Of a stretch of DNA of 64,000 nucleotides, positions 15,924 through 23,032 are shown one piece after another. Under the pieces are notes generated by a model. The model searched no databases. It saw only the letters and a program-made list of their open reading frames with translations, and was not told the DNA's origin. Source of the DNA: an uncultured Desulfovibrio sp. (GTDB taxonomy: Bacteria > Desulfobacterota > Desulfovibrionia > Desulfovibrionales > Desulfovibrionaceae); contig CAKTDV010000013.1 of the NCBI GenBank assembly GCA_934546745.1, positions 1 to 64,000 of the forward strand, given 5' to 3'. Every line of letters begins with the position of its first letter. The first letter of the stretch is position 1. The position numbers were made by a program, and so were the translations under genes.

Positions 15924-17636
15924 TCAGTTCTTTTTTTCCTGCTTGGCCCAGCTGTCCCGCAGTGTGGTGGTGCGGTTGTAGACGGGCAGGGCTTCCGTGC
16001 TGTCCCTGTCTTTGCAGAAGTAGCCGAGGCGTTCAAACTGGACGGTCTGGCCGACGGGGGCCTGCGCCAGTGCGGGTTCTATGCGGGCATCAATTTCCCG
16101 GAGGGATGCGGGATTGATGGCATCGAGAAATGTTTGCCCTTCCGGCATGGCATTGGGGTTTTCCACGGCAAAAAGATGTTCGTAAAGGCGTACGCGGGCA
16201 GGGACGGCATGGGCCGCGGAAAGCCAGTGAATGGTTCCCTTGACCTTGCGGCCATCGGGGCTCTGACCGCCTTTGCTTTCCGGGTCGTAGACACAGCGGA
16301 GCTCCGTCACGTTGCCGCTGGCATCGGTGACAGCCTCTCTGCAGGTGATGAAGTAGGCGTAGCGCAGGCGGACTTCCGCACCGGGAGCAAGGCGGTGGAA
16401 CTTTTTGGGCGGATCCATCCTGAAATCGTCGCGTTCAATGTAGAGCGTCCGGCTGAAGGGGACGGTGCGGGAACCGTAGGAAGCGTCTTCGGGGTGATAG
16501 GGCATCTCAAAGGTTTCCGTCAGATCCTCAGGATAGTTCTCGATAACGACCCTGATGGGATCAAGGACGGCCATGACGCGGGGAGCAACGGCATTGAGCC
16601 GTTCCCGGATGCAGAACTCCAGCATGGCATATTCCACTGTGGAGTCGGTACGGGCCACGCCGATGCGCGCGCAGAATTCACGGATGGCTTCCGGCGGCAC
16701 TCCACGACGGCGCAGGCCGCTCAGCGTGGGCATACGCGGATCGTCCCATCCGCGCACGTGATCTTCTTTGACGAGCTGGATGAGCTTGCGCTTGGAAAGG
16801 ACGGTGTGCGTCAGGCCAAGACGGGCGAATTCGATCTGCCGCGGGTGATAGAGCCCCAGCGTATCCAGAATCCAGTCGTAAAGTTCCCGGTTATTGTCAA
16901 ATTCCAGCGTACATAAAGAGTGGGTGATTCCTTCCATGGAATCGGACAGACAGTGTGTAAAGTCGTACATGGGATAGATGCACCATGTATCGCCGGTACG
17001 GTGATGCCTTGCATGACGGATACGGTACAGCGTGGGATCGCGCATGATGATATTGGGGGATGCCATATCGATTTTCGCACGCAGGACGCGCGCGCCGTCG
17101 GGGAATTCCCCTGCCTTCATGCGGCGGAAGAGATCCAGGTTTTCTTCCGCGCTCCGGTTGCGCCAGGGGCTCTCTTTGCCGGGGCGCGTCAGCGTGCCCC
17201 GGTATTCGCGGATTTCTTCCGCGCTGAGATCATCCACATAGGCGCGTCCCATGATGATGAGCTGTTCCGCATAGCCGTAAAGGCTGTCGAAATAGTTGGA
17301 GGCATAAAATTCGCGATCTCCCCAGTCGCCGCCGAGCCAGCGCACATCCTCGCGTATGGAGTCCACATATTCCACATCTTCCTTTATGGGGTTCGTGTCG
17401 TCAAAGCGCAGGTTGCACAGGCCGCCGAATTCGCGTGCCACGCCAAAGTTCAGGCAGATGGATTTGGCATGGCCCAGATGAAGATAGCCGTTGGGTTCCG
17501 GTGGAAAGCGGGTATGCACCCGCCCGTTGAACGTTTCGGAGGCGTTGTCGTCCATGATGCGGGCGCGGATGAAATCCACGGGCCTTTCGTTCTCCGTCGC
17601 GGGGGCGGTTATTGCTGTTTTTTGCCTGTCATTCAT
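15924..17636 (-). CDS. glnS: glutaminyl-tRNA synthetase
   Basis: 570 residues, class I synthetase that charges tRNA-Gln directly. The HIGH-type motif is PPEPNGYLHLGHAKS (near residue 42), and the second ATP motif is VLSKRKL (near residue 275). The Rossmann core with LRFDDTNPIKEDVEYVDSI and the two C-terminal beta-barrel anticodon domains are complete. I start at 17636 (MNDRQ) because GAGGGAG lies 7-8 nt upstream; the open frame extends further only by chance. Presence of this enzyme suggests the organism need not rely on the transamidation route for Gln-tRNA. It converges on mutL. Confidence 0.96.
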   Translation of the reverse strand: MNDRQKTAITAPATENERPVDFIRARIMDDNASETFNGRVHTRFPPEPNGYLHLGHAKSICLNFGVAREFGGLCNLRFDDTNPIKEDVEYVDSIREDVRWLGGDWGDREFYASNYFDSLYGYAEQLIIMGRAYVDDLSAEEIREYRGTLTRPGKESPWRNRSAEENLDLFRRMKAGEFPDGARVLRAKIDMASPNIIMRDPTLYRIRHARHHRTGDTWCIYPMYDFTHCLSDSMEGITHSLCTLEFDNNRELYDWILDTLGLYHPRQIEFARLGLTHTVLSKRKLIQLVKEDHVRGWDDPRMPTLSGLRRRGVPPEAIREFCARIGVARTDSTVEYAMLEFCIRERLNAVAPRVMAVLDPIRVVIENYPEDLTETFEMPYHPEDASYGSRTVPFSRTLYIERDDFRMDPPKKFHRLAPGAEVRLRYAYFITCREAVTDASGNVTELRCVYDPESKGGQSPDGRKVKGTIHWLSAAHAVPARVRLYEHLFAVENPNAMPEGQTFLDAINPASLREIDARIEPALAQAPVGQTVQFERLGYFCKDRDSTEALPVYNRTTTLRDSWAKQEKKN

Positions 17637-17714
17637 AGGAGGTCTCCCTCTCTGCTGGCGCGGCGGCGCGTTGAGATTTTCAAGCCGCAGCCGTCCCATA
17701 GGGCGGCCAGAACT

Positions 17715-17849
17715 GTCCGCGTTGCCGGGCGGCTTGCCTCTTCCTGAAGGAGTGGCGGCTGAAAAGGGTTTTTACCGGCGTTGCCGCCGTGTCAAGAACA
17801 TCTTTCCCCCTGAAGGAGGAGGTTTCAGACCACAAAGGGCTTTTTGATG
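17715..17849 (+). promoter_or_regulatory. repeated leader element, copy A (tandem, orphan)
   Basis: The longest copy. A first half (17715-17760) with CTTCC-TGAA-GGAG is followed by the core: CGGCG-TTGC-CGCCG (17777-17789), GTCAAGAAC, CCCCC-TGAA-GGAGG (17806-17819, with one mismatch), GGTTTCAGACC, AAAGGG and TTTTTGATG. An upstream frame ends in TGA on the A of the ATG at 17847. It leads only into a 30-codon frame. Function unknown; see findings. Confidence 0.8.
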
Positions 17850-17939
17850 AAAGCCGCTGAGGAACAGAAATTTTTATGCTATGTCGCGCGTACGGTCAAC
17901 GCGGGAGCTTGCGGAGATTTTTTTGAACAATCTTCTTGA
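17847..17939 (+). other. 30-codon open frame following leader copy A
   Basis: ATG at 17847 in the position where other leader copies have their gene start, giving a peptide that begins MKAAEEQKFLCYVARTVNAG and stops at 17939. The stop overlaps the -35 box of the tRNA-Ser promoter. It may be a small protein or the remnant of a lost gene. The coding evidence is only its position after the leader. Confidence 0.3.
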
Positions 17940-17964
17940 CAGAAAGAGGGCAAATGCGTATAGT
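17936..17964 (+). promoter_or_regulatory. sigma-70 promoter for tRNA-Ser
   Basis: TTGACA (17936-17941), 17 nt, TATAGT (17959-17964), about 37 nt before the tRNA 5' end. This is the best match to a sigma-70 promoter in the window. Confidence 0.88.
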
Positions 17965-18000
17965 CCATTTCTGTTCAGCTACTAGAAAAGTAGCTGCTCT

Positions 18001-18094
18001 GGAGAGGTGTCCGAGTCGGCCGAAGGAGCTCGCCTGCTAAGCGGGTATACGGTGTTGAGCTGTATCGAGGGTTCAAATCCCTCCCTCTCCGCCA
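18001..18094 (+). tRNA. tRNA-Ser (GCT anticodon)
   Basis: A 94-nt type II tRNA with acceptor arm GGAGAGG / CCTCTCC, a long variable arm (TATACGGTGTTGAGCTGTATC), T loop GTTCAAATC, anticodon GCT in CTGCTAA, and encoded CCA. It reads AGC and AGT codons. It has its own promoter and terminator. Confidence 0.97.
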
Positions 18095-18118
18095 AACAAG
18101 CATTCAATGAAGTTCAAG

Positions 18119-18155
18119 AAAGTCCGCAAAGCCTTGAGCCAAGCGGACTTTTCCT
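18119..18155 (+). terminator. terminator of tRNA-Ser
   Basis: Perfect 9-bp stem AAAGTCCGC / GCGGACTTT with a 15-nt loop, and a short T-rich tail (TTTTCC). Confidence 0.75.
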
Positions 18156-18203
18156 GTTTCTGGAGTCCGTCAGGTTCCGTAAAAATCCGTAGAGGGAGAC
18201 AGC

Positions 18204-18245
18204 AAGAGCGGCGGGTGGTGTGTATCACTCGCCGCTCTTTTTTTG
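18204..18245 (+). terminator. second terminator before the PII gene end
   Basis: 10-bp stem AAGAGCGGCG / CGCCGCTCTT, extended by GGTG/CACT pairing, followed by T7. It lies between tRNA-Ser (plus) and the PII gene (minus). On the minus strand there is no T tract, so it is mainly a plus-strand stop. Confidence 0.8.
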
Positions 18246-18274
18246 CGGGTACGCTTCAGTATTTTCGCGACGTG

Positions 18275-18613
18275 TTACAGGGCGGCCGTTCCCCGTTCTC
18301 CTGTACGGATACGCACGGCGTCCAGTACCTCGGAGATAAATATTTTCCCGTCGCCAATAGCGCCTGTGCGAGCGGCCGTGGTCACGGCGTCGATGACGTT
18401 TTCCACCGCGGTGTCATCGACGACCGCCTCAAGCTTGAGTTTTGGCAGAAAGTCCACCTGTACCGTTCGCCCGCGATAAATTTCCGCATGGCCCATCTGA
18501 CGGCCGCATCCGTTGATTTCGCTATAGTTCATGCCGTGGACGCCGACGGCGGAAAGCGCTGTCTTGACTTCCTCCAGTTTTCCGGGACGAATGATGATTT
18601 CCAGCTTTTTCAT
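18275..18613 (-). CDS. glnB: PII nitrogen-regulatory protein with Val at position 51
   Basis: 112 residues, exact PII length. PII trimers sense 2-oxoglutarate, ATP and ADP and control ammonium transport and nitrogen enzymes. Conserved segments include GRQMGHAEIYRG (37-48), VDFLPKLKLE (53-62) and TGAIGDGKIFI near residue 82. In the T loop the residue at position 51, Tyr in uridylylated PII proteins, is Val (RGRTVQVDF), so GlnD-type modification at that residue is not possible; Tyr46 is kept. It follows amtB on the same strand, the usual GlnK pairing, so it probably blocks AmtB. The start follows a copy of the repeated leader with AAAGGAA. Confidence 0.93.
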   Translation of the reverse strand: MKKLEIIIRPGKLEEVKTALSAVGVHGMNYSEINGCGRQMGHAEIYRGRTVQVDFLPKLKLEAVVDDTAVENVIDAVTTAARTGAIGDGKIFISEVLDAVRIRTGERGTAAL

Positions 18614-18722
18614 GAAAAGTTCCTTTGTGTTCCGTCCCCCTTCCGGGGGGACGGTATTCCTGCTACGGCGGCAATACCGGTACAAACCTCTGCCGCAAGC
18701 TCTCTCTCCAGGAAGAGGCGGC
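18611..18722 (-). promoter_or_regulatory. repeated leader element, copy E (before PII)
   Basis: On the minus strand it reads CTTGCGGCAG, ACCGGTATTGCCGCCGT, AGGAA, a perfect 9-bp hairpin CCGTCCCCC-CGGAA-GGGGGACGG, then CACAAAGGAACTTTTC and the PII ATG. The P2 stem here is extended by three compensated pairs. It fills almost the whole amtB-PII gap. The reading frame through it is in frame with PII here. Confidence 0.82.
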
Positions 18723-18724
18723 GC

Positions 18725-19927
18725 CTAGAGATTGTAGCCGCGTTCGTTGTGTTCGGAAAGGTCGAGACCCACGGCCTCGGCATCGGCGGAAACGCGCAGC
18801 CCCACAAGCATGTCCGTCGCCTTGAGCAGAATGCGGCTGGCAAGATAGACAAAAATCCATGTCGCCACGACGGAGACGGCCTGAATGCCGAGCTGCGCGG
18901 CATTGCCGTAGAGCAGTCCGTCGACCTCGTTGATGGCGGCACAGGCGAAAATTCCGGTTGCCAGAGCGCCCCAGGTGCCGCCTACGCCGTGAATGCCCAC
19001 CACGTCGAGCGCATCGTCATAGTGGAAGCGGTTCTTGAGCAGAACGCCACCGTAGCAGATCAGGCCGCCGGCAAAGCCGATGACGATGGAGGCCATGGAC
19101 GTCACAAAACCCGCGCCGGGCGTTATGGCCACAAGTCCCGCCAGCGCGCCGGAAATGACGCCAAGCGTGGTTGCCTTGCCCGTGCGCTTCCATTCAATAA
19201 GCATCCAGCCCACGATGCCGGCGGCGGAGGCAAGGTGTGTGTTGACGAGCGCCTGGGCGGCCAGTCCGCCGGAGGCAAGGGCGCTGCCCGCGTTGAAGCC
19301 GAACCAGCCGAACCAGAGCAGGCCGCCGCCAAGCAGCGTCAGAGGCAGATTGTGCGGCAGGGCGGACGCGGCCATCCGGCGCGGCCCCACGGCATGGGCA
19401 CAGGCGAGGGCCGCGGCGGCGGAGGCCATATGGACGACAGCGCCTCCGGCGAAATCAAGCGCGCCCATCCGCATCATCCAGCCGCCGCCCCAGACCCAGT
19501 GCGCCATGGGACAGTAGACGAAAGCAAGCCAGAGGCAGGAGAAACACAGCATGGCCCCGAAGCGGATGCGTTCGGCATAAGCCCCGGAGATAAGGGCGAC
19601 CGTCAGCACGGCGAACATGCCCTGAAAGGCCATAAAGGCGTTATGGGGCAGCTGGGATGCGGCAGGGGCCGCCTCAGAACCGACGCCGCGCAGGAACATA
19701 TAGGAAAAATCTCCGATGAGCCCGCCAATATCGCCGCCAAAGGCCAGCGAATAGCCAAAAAAGGCCCACAGAAGCGAAATGACGCCCAGTGAGGCGTAGC
19801 TGTGCATATGCGTGGAAAGAACGTTTCGGGAGCGTACAAGGCCCCCGTAGAAAAGCGCCAGCGCCGGCGTCATGAGCATGACCATGGTGGCGCACAGCAA
19901 AACAAAGGCGGTGTCGGTGGCGTTCAT
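18725..19927 (-). CDS. amtB: ammonium transporter Amt
   Basis: 400 residues, about 11 membrane spans, inner-membrane ammonium channel. Family marks include the N-terminal TPALALFYGGLVRSRNVLST, the twin pore histidines in GGAVVHMASAAAAL and DVVGIHGVGGTWGALATGIF, and WFGFNAGSAL. The start at 19927 (MNATDT) follows AAGGAG; the open frame upstream is not membrane-like. The C-terminal cytoplasmic tail that contacts PII is short (ISADAEAVGLDLSEH before ERGYN). With the PII gene 111 nt downstream it forms an amtB-glnK-type unit expected to respond to nitrogen limitation, but I see no clear sigma-54 promoter upstream. Confidence 0.95.
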   Translation of the reverse strand: MNATDTAFVLLCATMVMLMTPALALFYGGLVRSRNVLSTHMHSYASLGVISLLWAFFGYSLAFGGDIGGLIGDFSYMFLRGVGSEAAPAASQLPHNAFMAFQGMFAVLTVALISGAYAERIRFGAMLCFSCLWLAFVYCPMAHWVWGGGWMMRMGALDFAGGAVVHMASAAAALACAHAVGPRRMAASALPHNLPLTLLGGGLLWFGWFGFNAGSALASGGLAAQALVNTHLASAAGIVGWMLIEWKRTGKATTLGVISGALAGLVAITPGAGFVTSMASIVIGFAGGLICYGGVLLKNRFHYDDALDVVGIHGVGGTWGALATGIFACAAINEVDGLLYGNAAQLGIQAVSVVATWIFVYLASRILLKATDMLVGLRVSADAEAVGLDLSEHNERGYNL

Positions 19928-20087
19928 AACCTTACTCCTTGGTGACATGGGCGGCGGCAACGCCGCGCCTGAACGCCTTTCTGAAAGCAACAAGTGTGCC
20001 GCCCTTTGGAGTGGCATATAAGCTGAGTATTTTTATTGATTTTTTTAGGCGACGTCGTTGTTTTCGACGCTATCCCTCTCTTTCTTT

Positions 20088-20279
20088 CAACATTTTTGTT
20101 GTTTTTTCCCGCATCAGAAAACGGCACGGCAGGATCGCCGGGATTTGATGCGGGTGGACAGGAATCGACATTTTTGTCGATAGATACTCGTCGGCCAGAG
20201 CGTGTGCCGCGCCGCCGGCATCGTGCGGACGCTGGAAAGCGCGGCGATACGCCTTCCGCAAAAATCGACAAAAATGTGG
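20088..20279. promoter_or_regulatory. three related palindromic sites in the amtB/sugar-transferase gap
   Basis: The 440-nt gap between the divergent amtB and the gene at 20367 is A+T-richer than its surroundings. It holds CAACATTTTTGTTG (20088-20101), ATCGACA-TTTT-TGTCGAT (20164-20181) and, on the opposite strand, CCACATTTTTGTCG (20266-20279). The shared form CRACATTTTTGTYG looks like an operator bound three times. The regulator is unknown. Confidence 0.5.
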
Positions 20280-20366
20280 AAGTGTGCCTCTCGACCTTTA
20301 CGGCAAGCTCTGATACGGTAATCCTATGACGATTGCCTGTTTTGAACTCTGTCGGAGTGTAGTGTA

Positions 20367-21815
20367 GTGTTGTTCTTTCACCGTCCTCCCCAGGGGGACG
20401 ACACGCCGCCGTCTCTCCAAATCGCTCCTCTTCTCCGTATGTGCCGCTGGGTTGGCATTGTTCCGCAACGGTGTGTGCTCATGTTCTACGATATGGCAAG
20501 CCTTGCGGGATGCCTTCTGGCCGCGCTGCTGGGGCGCGCGGTTTTCGGAGGCATGGATCTGGATTTGTATTTCTGGATTCTCGGTTTTGTTCTCTGCACC
20601 GGGCCATGCCTCAATGCCGCCTTTGGGCTCTACAGGACGGGGCGCATGCCCGCGTACAGGGAATTGCAGGCTGTTTTTTCCTCTGTCTCCCTGCTCTACG
20701 GTACCATTCTCTTTGTGCTTTTCATCAGTAAAAGTGCCGACATTTATTCCCGTGCGGCGCTGTCTCTGGGATGGGTTTTGACCCTGTGCGTGGTGCCGCT
20801 GGCGCGCCGTTCCTGCCGCCGCCGCTTCTGTCTGCGTCGCTGGTGGGGCGAACCCGCCGTCATTCTGGATCAGTCCGCTTCCGGGAGGCAGATCTGGCAC
20901 TATCTGCGTCAGCACCCTGATCTGGAACTGCGCCCGGTGGCGCTGTCCGGTCTTTCGGGAGGGAGGGAAAAAATCCGTCCTCGCCTTGAGGCGCTGGTCA
21001 ACCGTTATCCTGATGCCGTGGCCCTTGTCTGGTCTTCGCCGCTCAAGGGGGCCGATGCCGATTATGTCAGCGACATCTGCCGCTGTTTCGGCAAGGTGCT
21101 GATCCTCAACTCCGTGGAAGAGCTGCGCCGTCGCCAGTGGTTTACTCCCTATGAACTGGGGAACATGACGGCCCTGCTTGTACAGCAGAATCTGCGCAGC
21201 CGCTGGCGCAAATGTCTCAAGCGGGCGCTGGATCTCTGTATTGCCGTGCCGCTCTCCCTGCTCTGCCTGTTGCCGGGGCTGCTGCTCATGCTGCTGATCC
21301 GCATCGACAGCCGCGGCCCGGCCATTTTCCGGCACCGGCGTATCGGCCGCAATGGCAAAACCTTTGCCGTTCTCAAGTTCAGGACCATGGCCGCCGATGG
21401 CGACGCCCTGCTGGAAAGCTATCTGGCGGCCCATCCCGAAGCCCGCGCCGAGTGGGAGACGGATCGAAAGTTGCGGCATGATCCCCGCGTAACCCGCCTG
21501 GGCGCATTTCTGCGCGGCACAAGCCTGGATGAACTGCCGCAACTGCTCAATGTGCTTGCCGGGAGCATGAGTCTTGTGGGCCCACGCCCCATTGTCGAGG
21601 AGGAAGTTGCCAAGTATGGGGACGCCTTCCCGGACTATTGCCGCGTGGCGCCGGGCCTCACCGGCCTGTGGCAGATATCCGGCCGCAGCAATACGACCTA
21701 TGCCGAGCGCGTGGAACTTGACCGCTACTACGTATGCAACTGGTCTGTCTGGCTCGATCTCTGGATACTTGCCAAGACGCCGCCCGTCGTTCTTTCCAGA
21801 GACGGGGCCTGTTAG
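20367..21815 (+). CDS. polyprenyl sugar-1-phosphate transferase, WbaP-like
   Basis: 482 residues from a GTG; an ATG at 20439 is a possible later start. Members of this family move a sugar phosphate from a UDP-sugar onto undecaprenyl phosphate, the first step of capsule, O-antigen or exopolysaccharide assembly. There are four hydrophobic N-terminal helices (residues about 35-150), a central Rossmann-like part, a fifth hydrophobic helix pair near 290-310, then the catalytic domain with KFRTM, RGTSLDELPQLLNVL, MSLVGPRPI and PGLTGLWQISGRS. No other glycan genes are nearby, so the acceptor pathway must be encoded elsewhere. It ends at a strong bidirectional terminator. Confidence 0.9.
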   Translation: MLFFHRPPQGDDTPPSLQIAPLLRMCRWVGIVPQRCVLMFYDMASLAGCLLAALLGRAVFGGMDLDLYFWILGFVLCTGPCLNAAFGLYRTGRMPAYRELQAVFSSVSLLYGTILFVLFISKSADIYSRAALSLGWVLTLCVVPLARRSCRRRFCLRRWWGEPAVILDQSASGRQIWHYLRQHPDLELRPVALSGLSGGREKIRPRLEALVNRYPDAVALVWSSPLKGADADYVSDICRCFGKVLILNSVEELRRRQWFTPYELGNMTALLVQQNLRSRWRKCLKRALDLCIAVPLSLLCLLPGLLLMLLIRIDSRGPAIFRHRRIGRNGKTFAVLKFRTMAADGDALLESYLAAHPEARAEWETDRKLRHDPRVTRLGAFLRGTSLDELPQLLNVLAGSMSLVGPRPIVEEEVAKYGDAFPDYCRVAPGLTGLWQISGRSNTTYAERVELDRYYVCNWSVWLDLWILAKTPPVVLSRDGAC

Positions 21816-21864
21816 GGGGGCTTGACGAAGCTATGCCCGCTCTGGCTGGGCGCAGGGCCTGACA

Positions 21865-21915
21865 GCACAAAAAATGCTGGCCGCATCAACGCGATGCCGC
21901 CAGCATTTTTTGTGC
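21865..21915. terminator. bidirectional terminator
   Basis: Perfect 17-bp stem GCACAAAAAATGCTGGC / GCCAGCATTTTTTGTGC with A and T tracts built into the arms, between the convergent sugar transferase gene and the Rpn gene. Its left arm and loop are nearly repeated at 25370-25393 (see findings). Confidence 0.92.
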
Positions 21916-21940
21916 TCAGGAGGAGCTGCGGACGCCGTTC

Positions 21941-22978
21941 TTACCGCATGTGGGAAGCGCTCTTTTTGAGCTGCTCCAGAAAGGTCTCCAACGATTCCGC
22001 CCGGTAGGCGGAAAGCGTCAGGCCCCGCAGTGTGTCCGCATCGGACAGCGTGGCAAGGGAGGAGATCACGGATGGGGGAAGCGCGCCAAAACGAATTTCC
22101 AGAAAATCCCGCAGGGCCAGACCTACCCCTTCGGCTTTTCCTCTGGCTTCTCCTTCGGCCAGCCCTTCCATCCGTCCTTCGGCCAGCCCCATCAGCACCC
22201 CTTGCCTGATGTAGTCATCCTTCCACTGGGCGGCACGTTCTTCCAGCATGGCGTCCACCTCCCGCAAATCGTGCAGTTCGGAAATGTCTTCCGTTATCCC
22301 GGATCGCTTCAACACAACCCGCCCCAGCCACACCGTAAACGCCCGGCGCAAGCGCGCGTATTCCGGCCCCTGAAGGCGGACGGTCAGTTCCCTGACCAGC
22401 CGCCGCACCTCTTCCGGTTCCCGCGCCCGTTCCAGACGCACCAGCTGCGCGACCAGACCGCCGCTGTGCAGCAGGTCTTCCGATACCTGACTTTCATCCA
22501 GAAGAAAATAGTGCTGCCGGGGCTGATAGCGCTCCAGCGGGCCGCTTACCGGCGCCAGCAGCTCCGCTACGTCCCGCGCGGCTGTCCACGGCGTTCTTCC
22601 ATTGTAGATAACCATCGGGAACACAGGCGGCAATGCCTCGCCCTCGCGTATGGCCCCGGACTTGATCAGATCCTGCCATAACAGGGCGGTATACGCCAAA
22701 ATCCGTACCGCCATCCACGGATCGGAGGAACTCTGGAACTCTATTAACAAATAGAGATACATAAATTCCCCCTTCCAGCGCAGCCGCCAGACGATGTCGT
22801 CGTGACGTTCCCGGAGATCGTCGGTCACATAGGAGCCGGAACACTGTTCCAGCGTGGAGAAATCCAGCTCCCTGACAAAGTCTTCCGGCACAAAATCCCG
22901 CAGCAGGGATTCCACCATCTCCGGATTGCTGAAAAACTGTTTGTAGGCCGGATCATGCGGCAGGCGTTCGTTTCCCAT
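21941..22978 (-). CDS. Rpn family nuclease / putative transposase (PF04754 type)
   Basis: 345 residues. The N-terminal half matches the Rpn/YhgA-like PD-(D/E)xK family: the opening HDPAYKQFFSNPEMVESLL and FVPEDFVRELDFSTLE, then the catalytic-type strand YLYLLIEFQSSSD with the E-x-Q motif near residue 80, and FPMVIYNGRTPW. E. coli RpnA-type proteins are DNA nucleases that promote RecA-independent recombination. The C-terminal 90 residues contain GLAEGRMEGLAEGEARGKAE, the low-complexity repeat typical of this family, followed by a DUF4351-like helical tail. It lies 55 nt downstream of the broken flagellin gene on the same strand, with no transposon ends visible. Confidence 0.85.
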   Translation of the reverse strand: MGNERLPHDPAYKQFFSNPEMVESLLRDFVPEDFVRELDFSTLEQCSGSYVTDDLRERHDDIVWRLRWKGEFMYLYLLIEFQSSSDPWMAVRILAYTALLWQDLIKSGAIREGEALPPVFPMVIYNGRTPWTAARDVAELLAPVSGPLERYQPRQHYFLLDESQVSEDLLHSGGLVAQLVRLERAREPEEVRRLVRELTVRLQGPEYARLRRAFTVWLGRVVLKRSGITEDISELHDLREVDAMLEERAAQWKDDYIRQGVLMGLAEGRMEGLAEGEARGKAEGVGLALRDFLEIRFGALPPSVISSLATLSDADTLRGLTLSAYRAESLETFLEQLKKSASHMR

Positions 22979-23032
22979 GTGTTCCCCCTGGCCGGAGAAG
23001 CTCCGACGGGCAAGGCGTTGGCCCCCTTCCCC

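Noticed and set aside
18001..18160. Phage or island attachment site at the tRNA-Ser 3' end
   Set aside because: No integrase gene and no second copy of the tRNA 3' end in the window; the tRNA is followed by its own terminator.
20018..20366. CRISPR-like array in the amtB/transferase gap
   Set aside because: Only three short palindromic sites, uneven spacing, no repeat-spacer pattern and no cas genes.
21941..22978. Active transposon carrying the Rpn gene
   Set aside because: No terminal inverted repeats or target-site duplication is visible next to the gene; Rpn proteins are often stand-alone nucleases.
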